In this document: in pieces, positions 15,855 to 23,728 of the stretch
Layout of the letters: the number at the start of each line of letters is the position of its first letter
Position numbering within the stretch: the first letter of the stretch is position 1
Origin: JAHBXL01 sp964409775
GTDB taxonomy: Bacteria > Planctomycetota > Phycisphaerae > Phycisphaerales > UBA1924
NCBI GenBank assembly: GCA_964409775.1
Contig: CAYPEI010000017.1
Location: forward strand, 1 to 64,000
DNA length: 64,000 nt
Direction of reading: 5' to 3'
Made by a program: the position numbers and the translations under genes
Notes under the pieces: generated by a model
Database searches by the model: none
Told to the model about the DNA's origin: nothing
Seen by the model: the letters and a program-made list of their open reading frames with translations, nothing else

Positions 15855-16454
15855 TCAGGCTTCGCGGGCCGGACGTGGTGCGTCCTCGGGGACCATGCGG
15901 TCGAGTTTGGCCTTCAAGTACCACGCGTGATGTTCGAGGTGCCACGCGGCGTAGTTGCAGATGATGCGGAGCGTCTGCTCGCCGCGAACCGCGTGCAGGC
16001 ACTTTCGGTCCCATTGTGCCGGGGTGAGCGTGGCCAGCCAGTCGGCATGCCAGCGCCGCAGGGTGTGGATGACGGCGACGTAGCCGGCGATCGGGTGGGC
16101 CGGCCCAGTGTGGCGGCCGTCAGGTCCCTGGGTTCCGTACAGCCCCGAGTCGATGAACGCCTCCTCGTCCCAAGCGGAGTGAACGGGGTTTTCCTCCGCG
16201 GCGGTTCGCCGCATGCGGTGTACGAACGCCAGTTCGGCATCGGCGAGGTGGCCCAGCAGCACACGCACCGGCCAGCGCCCGACCCCCGCCTCGGGCAGGA
16301 AGCCGGTATCCAGTTGTTCCGGGCTGAGGTCGAACATGCGGCGGTCGAAGTTCTCCACCCCGCGCTTGTAGCGGGCCAGCAGGTCGGCGTTGGGCAGAGC
16401 GGCAAACGTTTCGAGCAGGGGCTTTGGCAATGGCGTCGTCAGGGCGGCGGTCAT
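15855..16454 (-). CDS. DinB-fold protein
   Basis: A 199-residue four-helix-bundle protein of the DinB/YfiT-like superfamily. Putative metal ligands are the conserved histidines in RVLLGHLADAE (about 66), GYVAVIHTL and the terminal WHLEHHAWYL. Members are metal-dependent and often tied to small-thiol chemistry or stress; the substrate is unknown. ATG at 16454 gives a natural N-terminus. It is divergent from the thioesterase and 65 bases before nadB on the same strand. Confidence 0.85.
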   Translation of the reverse strand: MTAALTTPLPKPLLETFAALPNADLLARYKRGVENFDRRMFDLSPEQLDTGFLPEAGVGRWPVRVLLGHLADAELAFVHRMRRTAAEENPVHSAWDEEAFIDSGLYGTQGPDGRHTGPAHPIAGYVAVIHTLRRWHADWLATLTPAQWDRKCLHAVRGEQTLRIICNYAAWHLEHHAWYLKAKLDRMVPEDAPRPAREA

Positions 16455-16516
16455 GACGGAACGGTACACAGGCTGCGGGGCGGGGGGGATGGCGGCCGCG
16501 AGGTCTACGCTCCGCC

Positions 16517-16933
16517 ATGGAAACCCCGTCCAAGACCCCCGATCGCTGCTGCCCGGCGCTGCGCGTGGTGACGATGCCAAAGGACACGAACGCCTACGGA
16601 ACGATTTTCGGGGGCGTGATCCTGAGTTACATCGATCAGGCCGGATTCGTGGAGGCGCGGCGGCACGGGATGCACCGCTGGGTGACGGTGGCGATGGACC
16701 GGGTCGAGTTCAAGAAGCCGGTTCACCTGGGCGACGTGGTCTCGTTCTACGCCTCGACGGCGAAGGCGGGCACCAGCAGCGTGACCGTCAAGGTCGAGGT
16801 GGAGGCCGAGCGGTTCGAGACCGGCGAGGTGGTGCCGGTCACCGAGGCGCACATGACCCTGGTGAGCGTGGGGCCGGATGGACGGCCCGTGCCGTTCAAA
16901 TCGCCGCCCACGATCCACTATCCCGCTGCTTGA
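16517..16933 (+). CDS. Acyl-CoA thioesterase (hotdog fold, YciA-like)
   Basis: Hydrolyses acyl-CoA to free acid and CoA. The 138 residues fit a single hotdog domain: PKDTNAYGTIFGGVILSYID (21-40) carries the Asn/Gly helix entry and the catalytic Asp, and VTVAMDRVEFKKPVHLGDVV is the family core. The pattern is that of YciA-type enzymes with broad acyl-CoA range; the physiological substrate cannot be told. It is followed by a palindromic hairpin. Confidence 0.92.
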   Translation: METPSKTPDRCCPALRVVTMPKDTNAYGTIFGGVILSYIDQAGFVEARRHGMHRWVTVAMDRVEFKKPVHLGDVVSFYASTAKAGTSSVTVKVEVEAERFETGEVVPVTEAHMTLVSVGPDGRPVPFKSPPTIHYPAA

Positions 16934-16944
16934 GGGGCGCCTGA

Positions 16945-16962
16945 CAAACCCGCGCGGGTTTG
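16945..16962. terminator. Perfect palindrome after the thioesterase gene
   Basis: CAAACCCGCGCGGGTTTG is an 18-base perfect inverted repeat 12 bases past the thioesterase stop and 23 bases before the STAS start. It has no T tract, so it would be a factor-dependent stop, an RNA stabiliser or a protein-binding site. Confidence 0.45.
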
Positions 16963-16985
16963 CGGAGATCCGCTACCATTCAGCC

Positions 16986-17336
16986 ATGTCTGAGTCTTCC
17001 TTCCTTGCCGTCGGGGATCATGTGAGCCTGCTGCTGGGCACGGTGCGCTGTGAGAAAGTCGGCGCGCGCGAAGCGCAGATCTTGGAGAAGGAGATCGACG
17101 GCCTTGCGCCGTCCCGCGGCTGGCGGGTGGTGCTCGACATGACCGAGGTGACCATGGTCGCCTCGATGGGGCTGGGGCTGCTCGTCTCCGTGCACAAGAA
17201 GGCCAAGAGCAGCGGGGGCGCGCTGGTCATCTGCAGCATGCGACCCGAACTGCTCCAACTCGTGCAACTGACCCACCTCCACAAAGTCCTCAAGATCGTC
17301 CCTGACCGCAACGCGGCTCTCAAGGCCGTCGTCTGA
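16986..17336 (+). CDS. STAS-domain anti-sigma factor antagonist-like protein
   Basis: A 116-residue single STAS domain, as in SpoIIAA/RsbV-type proteins that free sigma factors by binding anti-sigma kinases. The core VVLDMTEVTMVASMGLGLLVSVHKK has Ser60 but Met61 at the place of the serine that is normally phosphorylated (DSSGLG in the family). Regulation by phosphorylation may thus be lost or moved to Ser60. No anti-sigma kinase is nearby. It stands alone between thioesterase and purN. Confidence 0.88.
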   Translation: MSESSFLAVGDHVSLLLGTVRCEKVGAREAQILEKEIDGLAPSRGWRVVLDMTEVTMVASMGLGLLVSVHKKAKSSGGALVICSMRPELLQLVQLTHLHKVLKIVPDRNAALKAVV

Positions 17337-17360
17337 TCTGTCTCGGGGCGGAGCACGACG

Positions 17361-18026
17361 ATGCCCGGGGCCACCAGACCGACCGAATCTTCGAATCGCG
17401 CCGGCCCGCCGCGGCTGGCGGTCATGCTTTCCGGTTCCGGCCGCACGCTCTCAAACCTGCTCGACAGCATCGATCGCGGCCTGCTCCACGCGTCGGTCGT
17501 GCTGGTGATTGCATCGCGCGAGTGCGGCGGGGCGGAGGTCGCGCGGCGCCGCGGCCTGCCGACGGTCATCCAGAGCGGGGACATCCCCGCGGACCGACTC
17601 GCGGGGGTGCTCTCCGCCGCGGGCGCCCGGTGGGTGGTGCTGGCGGGCTATCTGCGCCGGGTGGCGATCCCGCCGGCGTTTGCCGGGCGCGTGGTGAACA
17701 TCCACCCCGCGCTGCTGCCCGCCTTCGGCGGTCCGGGCATGTACGGCGACCGCGTGCATCGGGCGGTGCTGGACTCGGGGGCCACCGAGTCGGGCTGCAC
17801 GGTCCACCTGTGTGATTCGGAGTACGACCGGGGCCCGATCGTGCTGCAGGCACGGTGCGAGGTCCGGCCGGGCGATACGCCCGAAACCCTCGGCGCAAGG
17901 GTCTTTGAACTCGAAAAGCGGGCCTATCCGCGTGCGCTGGAACTGCTGTTCTCCGGGAGCGTACGAGTTGGGGGCCAGGGGCCGAGCCGAATGAGCACCC
18001 CGGGAGCGACCGGCAAGGGTGGATGA
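17361..18026 (+). CDS. purN: Phosphoribosylglycinamide formyltransferase
   Basis: Transfers a formyl group from 10-formyl-THF to GAR in purine synthesis. The 221 residues contain the LAVMLSGSGRTLSNLL phosphate-binding start, VLAGYLRRV, the catalytic NIHPALLP (Asn and His), and the GCTVHLCDSEYDRGPIVLQ segment with the catalytic Asp. Both ends extend slightly past the usual fold. The TGA stop is followed with no gap by the ATG of the metallopeptidase gene (18027). Confidence 0.94.
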   Translation: MPGATRPTESSNRAGPPRLAVMLSGSGRTLSNLLDSIDRGLLHASVVLVIASRECGGAEVARRRGLPTVIQSGDIPADRLAGVLSAAGARWVVLAGYLRRVAIPPAFAGRVVNIHPALLPAFGGPGMYGDRVHRAVLDSGATESGCTVHLCDSEYDRGPIVLQARCEVRPGDTPETLGARVFELEKRAYPRALELLFSGSVRVGGQGPSRMSTPGATGKGG

Positions 18027-19658
18027 ATGCGCAACGCGGCCGGAGGCATCACGGGCTTGGTCTTTGCGGCGCTGCTGTCAGCCGGGGCTTCTCTTCCATG
18101 CATCGCCCAGCCTCCCTCGGTGGGCGATGCGCCGACCCAGGCGCCCTCCGCGAAGCCTTCCGAAGGTGAGTCGGATTCGGGCGAATCGAAGGCCCGCGAG
18201 CGGTACGAGTCCGAGTTTCTTCGCGCGATGCGCCGCGGCGACCTCGACGGGGCCGAGCAGGCCCTGCGCGACTGGACGCAGGGCGACAGCCAGAACTTCG
18301 TGCCCTGGTACAACTTTGCGTGCGTGCTCGCGCTGCGGGGCAAGACCGCCGAGGCCGAGTCGGCGCTGCAGCGGTCGGTCGTCGAGGGCTTCAGCGACCT
18401 GCGCACGCTGCTCACCGATCCGGACCTCCGCCCGCTTCGCGCGACCGATACCTACCGCGCGATCGTCGAGGGTTGGGACCGGATCATCGACTCCCGCGTC
18501 GATGCACAACTCGAAGCCGCGAAGAAACTCTTCCGAGGCACCCCGGGGAAGCCGTACCAGTTCGAGAAGGACGCGGCGCTGCGGCTGGCGTATATCAGCG
18601 CGTTCGATCCGGCGATCTTCGCACAGGCCAAGGCAGAACTTGCCCAGTTGACCGACTGGTGGCAGGACCTTGTGCTTCCGGCGGCGGAGCCGTGGCGGAC
18701 CGGCAAGGGTGCCGAGTCGGCCATGCCCGACCAGCCCGGCCCAGACGAAGGAGAAGGCGCTTCCCCGCGTCCGGGCCGGCAGCCGCCCTGGGTCATGGTG
18801 GTGCTGCCGACGCGCCCTGATTACCTGCGTTGGGCGATGGCGCGGTACGGCGCGGCGGGCCAGAGTGTCGGCGGGGCGTACAGCCACGACGAGAAGCGAC
18901 TCGTCGCGATGGACCTCGGCTCCACGCTGCGCCACGAATACTGGCACGCCCTGCACTGGCGGCACATGGACCAACTGGGCCAGCGACACCCCGTCTGGGT
19001 GATGGAGGGCCTGTGCAGCCTGGTGGAGGACATCCAGCCCCTGCCCGACGGCGGCTTCCGTGCCCTGCCCAGTTGGCGGACCAACATGGCCAAGCGACTG
19101 GGAAAGGCCGGCGGCCTCATGCCGTGGGACACCCTCTTTGCCATGGACCAAAAGCGCTTCATCGGGTCCAAACCGCTCGCCTACTACGCGCAGGCACGCG
19201 CCATCTTCATGTTCCTGGCCGAACGGGGCAAACTCCGCGACTGGTACAGCCAATACGTGCAGGACTTCGGGCGAGATCCGACCGGAGCCGCGGCGTTCGC
19301 GTCCGTGTTCGGCAAGCCCACCGGTGAGGTTGAAAAGGAGTTCCGCGCGTGGCTGAAGGATGTGCCCAACGTGGTCGAGGAGATCCGTCCGGGCATGGCC
19401 AACATGCCCTTCGAGGTGGGCGCGGGAACGGGCGACGGCATCGTGGTGAACAGCACGCCCAAGGGCAAGTCGGGCCGGGAATCGGGGTTGCGCATGCGGG
19501 ACGTGATCACCGCGATCGACGGCGAGCCCGTGCGCGACATGAACGACTTTGCGAGGGTGGTCGGTGAGCGGATGCCGGGGGAAGAGGTCCGGGTGTCCTA
19601 TCGGCGCGGCAAGGTTCATGCCGAGTCGGTGGTGACCCTGATCCGGGAGCCGGGCTGA
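18027..19658 (+). CDS. Exported metallopeptidase-like protein with PDZ domain
   Basis: A 543-residue protein: signal peptide (1-27), TPR-like helical region (about 60-125), then a gluzincin-type domain with HEYWH (303-307) and downstream WVMEGL whose Glu327 would be the third zinc ligand, as in DUF1570-type peptidases of planctomycetes. A PDZ domain closes the protein (about 455-540; GLRMRDVITAIDGEPV). The fusion suggests a periplasmic protease that recognises C-terminal or unfolded segments. It directly abuts purN and precedes dnaX by 37 bases. Confidence 0.85.
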   Translation: MRNAAGGITGLVFAALLSAGASLPCIAQPPSVGDAPTQAPSAKPSEGESDSGESKARERYESEFLRAMRRGDLDGAEQALRDWTQGDSQNFVPWYNFACVLALRGKTAEAESALQRSVVEGFSDLRTLLTDPDLRPLRATDTYRAIVEGWDRIIDSRVDAQLEAAKKLFRGTPGKPYQFEKDAALRLAYISAFDPAIFAQAKAELAQLTDWWQDLVLPAAEPWRTGKGAESAMPDQPGPDEGEGASPRPGRQPPWVMVVLPTRPDYLRWAMARYGAAGQSVGGAYSHDEKRLVAMDLGSTLRHEYWHALHWRHMDQLGQRHPVWVMEGLCSLVEDIQPLPDGGFRALPSWRTNMAKRLGKAGGLMPWDTLFAMDQKRFIGSKPLAYYAQARAIFMFLAERGKLRDWYSQYVQDFGRDPTGAAAFASVFGKPTGEVEKEFRAWLKDVPNVVEEIRPGMANMPFEVGAGTGDGIVVNSTPKGKSGRESGLRMRDVITAIDGEPVRDMNDFARVVGERMPGEEVRVSYRRGKVHAESVVTLIREPG

Positions 19659-19695
19659 GCGGCAAGGGCCGGGCTTGAACCTACACTGCGACGCT

Positions 19696-20853
19696 ATGGC
19701 ATACACCGTTCTCGCCCGGCGATATCGCTCGCAGTCGTTTGACGAAGTCGTTGGCCAGGAGGCCATCGCCCAGACGCTCCGCAACGCCATCGAGCAGAAT
19801 CGAGTCGCGCACGCGTACCTCTTCACCGGGACGCGCGGCGTCGGCAAGACCTCGATGGCGAGGCTCTTCGCCCGGGCGCTCAACGCCGTCGACGACAAGG
19901 GCAAGGAGAACCCGGAGATCGCCGCGGCGATCATGCGCGGGCAGGACACCGACGTCATCGAGATCGACGCCGCGAGCAACAACTCAGTCGAGCAGGCCCG
20001 CGAGTTGATCGCCAACAGCGTGTACCGTCCTCTCCGCGGCCGGCGCAAGGTCTACATCATCGACGAGGTGCACATGCTGTCGCCGGCGGCGTTCAACGCG
20101 CTGCTCAAGACGATGGAGGAGCCGCCCGAGCACGTCGTCTTCATCCTCTGCACCACCGAGACGCACAAGGTGCCCGCCACCATCCAGTCTCGCTGCCAGC
20201 GGTTTGACTTCCGCAACATCGCCACCTCGAAGATCGCCGAGCACCTCAAGGAGGTCCTCAAGGGCGAGAAGGCCACCGCCGAGCCCGAGCTCGTGCACAT
20301 GGTCGCGAGGCTCGGCAATGGCTCGATGCGGGATGCGCTCTCGCTGCTCGACCGGCTGCTCGCGGCCGGGGAGAAGAAACTGACGGTCAAACTGCTCGAG
20401 CAGTTGCTCGGCACGCCCGACGGGCAACTCGTCGGCGAGTTGGTCGGGGCGATCGCGGGCGGCGAAGCCTCCGCCGCGCTCCGCAACGCCGATGTACTCC
20501 TGCAGCGCGGCGTGTCGCCCGAGCAATTGCTCGGCACGCTCGCCGATCGGTTCCGCGACCTGATGGTGATCGCGGCATGCGGCGCGGACACGGACCTGGT
20601 CGAACTCGGAGACGACTCCCGCAGGCAGGCGGTCAAGGCCGCCGCGGGCTTTGACGTGGCCGGGCTCACTCACCTGATCGCCGTGTGCGACAGCGTGCGA
20701 CGCGCGTGCAGAGACTCGGCGAGCAGCCGCGCCCTGCTCGATGCCGCGGTGGTCCGGATGGCGATGGCGGACAAGTTGGCCGATGTCACGGCGCTGGTTG
20801 TGTCGCCGGCGCGGCGGGAAGTCGCCAACGGGAGCGCCGGACGAAAAAAATGA
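19696..20853 (+). CDS. dnaX: DNA polymerase III gamma subunit (dnaX frame 0)
   Basis: Clamp-loader ATPase. The 385 residues carry Walker A GTRGVGKT (45-52), Walker B IIDEVH (121-126), sensor 1 and the SRC arginine-finger motif (165-167), then the lid and collar domains. The four-cysteine zinc module normally found after the Walker A helix is missing: that loop (about 63-84) has no cysteine. The frame ends CGA AAA AAA TGA, leaving a gamma-like product. The tau-specific domain continues in the -1 frame from 20850, so tau probably arises by frameshifting on the A7 run. Confidence 0.93.
   Translation: MAYTVLARRYRSQSFDEVVGQEAIAQTLRNAIEQNRVAHAYLFTGTRGVGKTSMARLFARALNAVDDKGKENPEIAAAIMRGQDTDVIEIDAASNNSVEQARELIANSVYRPLRGRRKVYIIDEVHMLSPAAFNALLKTMEEPPEHVVFILCTTETHKVPATIQSRCQRFDFRNIATSKIAEHLKEVLKGEKATAEPELVHMVARLGNGSMRDALSLLDRLLAAGEKKLTVKLLEQLLGTPDGQLVGELVGAIAGGEASAALRNADVLLQRGVSPEQLLGTLADRFRDLMVIAACGADTDLVELGDDSRRQAVKAAAGFDVAGLTHLIAVCDSVRRACRDSASSRALLDAAVVRMAMADKLADVTALVVSPARREVANGSAGRKK
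20844..20850 (+). promoter_or_regulatory. A7 slippery sequence for -1 frameshift in dnaX
   Basis: A run of seven A (frame-0 codons AAA AAA) lies immediately before the dnaX TGA. A -1 slip or transcriptional slippage continues into the frame that carries the tau C-terminal domain (open to 21449). E. coli uses A AAA AAG and Thermus a longer A run for the same purpose. A competing reading is translational coupling: the ATG at 20850 overlaps the stop (ATGA). Confidence 0.75.
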
Positions 20854-21449
20854 CCGCGGGGGAGGAGCCGCCCCGGCAGGCGCAGGTGGCCGACGAGCCA
20901 CCGCCGCCCGGGCCCGACCGCGAAGAGACTCCCGCCCCCGCCCCGCCGCCCGCTCTCCCGTCGCCGGACGTGCCGCAGCCAATGCCCGGCACGGGCCCGA
21001 TCGACATCGGCAGCCTCTGGGCCCGCGTGCTCCGGGCGCAGGGGCTGCCCACCGTGCTGCGGACGCTGATGACGTATCTGCGTCCGATGACCGTCGACCC
21101 CGCGGCCGGACGGGTCGTGCTTGCCGGGTCTTTGCGGCATGTTGAATCCGCGCGCGGGCGGCAGGTGCACATCGTGGAGGTCTTCCGTCGCGAACTCGGC
21201 CGCGCGGTCGAAGTGGCGTATCACGTTGACGACGCCGATCCAGAGGCCGCGGAGGATCCTGTCGCCGGGCCGGAGGAGCCCGCGAGCGAGCCGTCGCCGC
21301 GCCCCGAGCCGCCGCTGGCGGGCACACCAGCGCGACCGGAGCCCCGGGTGGAGCCCGCGCAGATCAGCCAGCACCCGCTGGTGAAGGAAGCGATGGAACT
21401 GTTCGGGGCCCGGATCGTGGATATCCAGCACAGGCGGCCGGGCGGCTGA
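20850..21449 (+). CDS. dnaX: DnaX tau-specific C-terminal region (-1 frame)
   Basis: 199 codons from an ATG overlapping the gamma stop. It starts with a Pro/Glu-rich linker (about 1-50), then a compact domain with WARVLRAQGLPTVLRTLM and ends with QHPLVKEAMELFGARIVDI, the typical last helix of DnaX tau in many phyla. With frameshifting it gives a tau of about 585 residues; alone it would be a free tau tail. The linker composition fits a tether between clamp loader and polymerase. Confidence 0.8.
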   Translation: MTAGEEPPRQAQVADEPPPPGPDREETPAPAPPPALPSPDVPQPMPGTGPIDIGSLWARVLRAQGLPTVLRTLMTYLRPMTVDPAAGRVVLAGSLRHVESARGRQVHIVEVFRRELGRAVEVAYHVDDADPEAAEDPVAGPEEPASEPSPRPEPPLAGTPARPEPRVEPAQISQHPLVKEAMELFGARIVDIQHRRPGG

Positions 21450-21476
21450 TCTTGAGTCTCGCAAACGAGGAACACG

Positions 21477-21845
21477 ATGTTCGAGCAACTCAAAGTGGCC
21501 GGCGCTCTGGCGGGCCTGCTGAAGAACAAAGAAGGACTCAAGGCCGCGGGCGAGCGCATCCGCAAGCGGCTCACCGAAGTGCGAGCGGGCGGCGCGGCGG
21601 GGGGCGGCGCGGTGCGGGCAATCGCGACCGGCGAACTCCGCATCGAGTCGATCCACATCGAACCGGCCGTGGCGGCCGGACTCGCAGATGACGCCAGCAG
21701 GGCCTATGCCCAGCAACTCATCGCCGAGGCCGTCAACAGCGCGCTCGAACAGGCGAAGGCGATCGCTCAGCGCGAGGCAGCCAAGGAGGCCGAGGCCCTC
21801 GGGCTGCCGGGCATGGACGGCATGGCGGGACTGCTGGGCGGATGA
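21477..21845 (+). CDS. ybaB: YbaB/EbfC nucleoid-associated protein
   Basis: A small DNA-binding protein often encoded next to dnaX. The 122 residues include the GELRIESIHIEPAVAAGLADDA core and a helical C-terminus (ALEQAKAIAQREAAKEAEALGLPG) ending in the usual Gly/Met-rich tail. The N-terminus carries a MFEQLKVAGALAGLLKN helix instead of the standard MKGLGGLMKQAQ. The recR gene that commonly follows is absent; ExbD genes follow instead. Confidence 0.9.
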   Translation: MFEQLKVAGALAGLLKNKEGLKAAGERIRKRLTEVRAGGAAGGGAVRAIATGELRIESIHIEPAVAAGLADDASRAYAQQLIAEAVNSALEQAKAIAQREAAKEAEALGLPGMDGMAGLLGG

Positions 21846-21926
21846 CCCGCTCGCGGCCGACGCGGGGCAGTCCCCGGCGCAGTACCATGCAGCCGGTTCC
21901 CATCGCACAGGCAGAGGAAACGCAGG

Positions 21927-22388
21927 ATGCGACGACGGAAGATCACAGGCTCACACGCGACCTTCGAGGGCATCAATGCCACGCCGCTGATCGACGTGGT
22001 GATGTGCCTGATCATCTTCTTCCTCGTGGTTGGCAAACTGGCCACCGACCGCGGATACGCGGTTCCCTTGCCGGGCTCCAAGGTCGGACAGGATGAATCC
22101 TCGGCGAACGTGATGGTGGTGACTGTCGCCCAGCGGGCGGACGGTCGTCAGGCCGCCGGCTCGGTCTGGGACCGTCTGGGCATCACCGTGCAGGCCGATG
22201 GCGAGGTCTGCCCGGATGTGGCGTTCCTCGAGGCCTCGGTCCGCTCTCGCCTCAAGAAGGCGAAGGACACCTCGATCCAGGTTCGCGGCGACAAGTTCCT
22301 GCAGTTCGGACAGATCGAGCCCGTGCTGCGTGCCTGCGGACAGGCGGGCGCCAAGAGCGTTCGCTTTGCAACGGAGAAGGAGCCATGA
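21927..22388 (+). CDS. ExbD/TolR-family protein 1
   Basis: A 153-residue single-span inner-membrane protein. A basic N-terminus precedes INATPLIDVVMCLIIFFLVV (about 16-35), the family TM helix with the proton-relay aspartate in LIDVV, followed by a periplasmic domain. Such proteins work with ExbB/TolQ (MotA-like) to drive outer-membrane processes. The next gene is a second ExbD-like protein whose ATG overlaps this stop (ATGA). No ExbB/TolQ gene is next to the pair. Confidence 0.9.
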   Translation: MRRRKITGSHATFEGINATPLIDVVMCLIIFFLVVGKLATDRGYAVPLPGSKVGQDESSANVMVVTVAQRADGRQAAGSVWDRLGITVQADGEVCPDVAFLEASVRSRLKKAKDTSIQVRGDKFLQFGQIEPVLRACGQAGAKSVRFATEKEP

Positions 22389-22909
22389 GTTCCGCCCGTC
22401 GGCGAGCACGGGGCACGGTTCTGCGGCGGCGCGATGCGCTGCACAACTACACGCTCCACTTCGGCCCGAACATGACGCCGATGGTCGACATCGTCATGGT
22501 GATCCTGATCTTCTTCATGGCGACCGCGGCGTTCATGGGCAGCGAGTGGTTCCTGAAGGCCGCTATCCCCTTCGAGGCCGGACGCGGCACAAGCCTGAAC
22601 AAGCCCAACGATCCGCTGGCGATCCCGTTGAAGCCGCTGGACGTGCTCATGGACGCGGATGCGGACGGCCGCACTGTGGTGACGTTCCTTGAACTCAAGC
22701 GGGCCAGCGTCGATGAGTTCATCGCGCGGGTCTCACAGTTCCCCCGGAACGAGACGACGAGCGAACTGGAAGTGATCATCAAGCCCATGCCACGGGTTCC
22801 GTACGCCGATGTCGTGCGGGTGCACGCCGCCTGCGATGCCGCGGGCCTGTACAAAGTCGGGATCACTGTGCCCCGGAAATCCGACGCCGTCCCGGCGGTC
22901 AGTCCGTAG
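22385..22909 (+). CDS. ExbD/TolR-family protein 2
   Basis: A 174-residue paralogue of the preceding protein. A basic stretch RRRARGTVLRRRD leads into NMTPMVDIVMVILIFFMATAAF (about 29-50) with the conserved Asp in MVDIV, then a periplasmic domain. Start overlaps the previous stop by four bases, so the two are coupled and probably form a heterodimer in one energised complex. Its 3' end overlaps the convergent CPBP gene by 11 bases. Confidence 0.9.
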   Translation: MSSARRRARGTVLRRRDALHNYTLHFGPNMTPMVDIVMVILIFFMATAAFMGSEWFLKAAIPFEAGRGTSLNKPNDPLAIPLKPLDVLMDADADGRTVVTFLELKRASVDEFIARVSQFPRNETTSELEVIIKPMPRVPYADVVRVHAACDAAGLYKVGITVPRKSDAVPAVSP

Positions 22910-23654
22910 CCGGCGGGAGTCCCGTCTCCGCTGGCTTGGCGGGGCTCAGCGAATCCGGCGGTGAGGCGCTCGGGCGTGCGCCGACGGGCGCCCCGGCTCG
23001 TCGCATCGCGGCCCGGGCGATCATGATGCCGGCGATCAGGTCATATGTCGCGTGCCCGATCATCGCGGCGTACAGGTTCCCCGTGATCAGCACGACGGTG
23101 TGAAAGAGTGCGGCGAACAATGCCGCCAGAACGATGCCGATCCACCCCTGCACCGCGTGCGCTGCGCCGAACGCCAGCGAGGCGACGACGATCGCCGCGA
23201 CCCTCGTTCCCGTTTCTCGCCACAGCAGATCCGTCAGCACGCCGCGATACGCCGCTTCCTCGGCGATTCCGGCCATCAGGCACACCGCGGCATACGGGGC
23301 CAACTGGCGCACGTCGCGCCAGTCGGTCATGGTGATCAGTTCGAGCCGTTCTCGGGCCGCCGCATCCAGCCGGGAGATCCGCCGTGCCAGCGCGGCGAGG
23401 GTGACCGCGAGAAAGCCCGCGAGCGCGGCCGCGTCGATCCAGCCCGGCCGCCACGCGGGGAAGAGCACCACGCCCTCCTTCCTCGCCACGGCGACCGAGA
23501 GCCCGAGCAGGATGCACAGCATGGCGAGCGTGTTGAAGTGCAGCGAGGGCCGCCTCGGCCGTGGGTGCGATGCCGATCCCAGCGCCCTGGCCGACCGCGC
23601 GGCGAGGATCGGCAGCGCGACCACCAGCATCAGAATGAACATCCACGCCGCCAT
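22899..23654 (-). CDS. CPBP-family intramembrane metalloprotease
   Basis: A 251-residue multi-span protein of the CAAX-protease/bacteriocin-processing (ABI) family. Motifs: EEAAYRG (EExxxR), FGAAH (FxxxH) and the distal H...D in IGHATYD. Its substrate is unknown; such proteases act in the membrane on small proteins. ATG at 23654 starts at MAAWMF, the first membrane helix. It is divergent from the glycosyltransferase. Confidence 0.9.
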   Translation of the reverse strand: MAAWMFILMLVVALPILAARSARALGSASHPRPRRPSLHFNTLAMLCILLGLSVAVARKEGVVLFPAWRPGWIDAAALAGFLAVTLAALARRISRLDAAARERLELITMTDWRDVRQLAPYAAVCLMAGIAEEAAYRGVLTDLLWRETGTRVAAIVVASLAFGAAHAVQGWIGIVLAALFAALFHTVVLITGNLYAAMIGHATYDLIAGIMIARAAMRRAGAPVGARPSASPPDSLSPAKPAETGLPPATD

Positions 23655-23728
23655 GACTCGGAGCGTACCACGATGCGGCCGCATGCGCAGCGCCCGCCGG
23701 CATCGCTCCGCGCCGCCTATCACTCCGC

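Noticed and set aside
14416..15930. 504-codon plus-strand frame opposite nadB
   Set aside because: Arg/Gly/Asp-rich shadow of nadB; no start signal or motifs.
18078..20048. 656-codon minus-strand frame opposite the metallopeptidase and dnaX
   Set aside because: Covers two genes with clear family motifs on the other strand.
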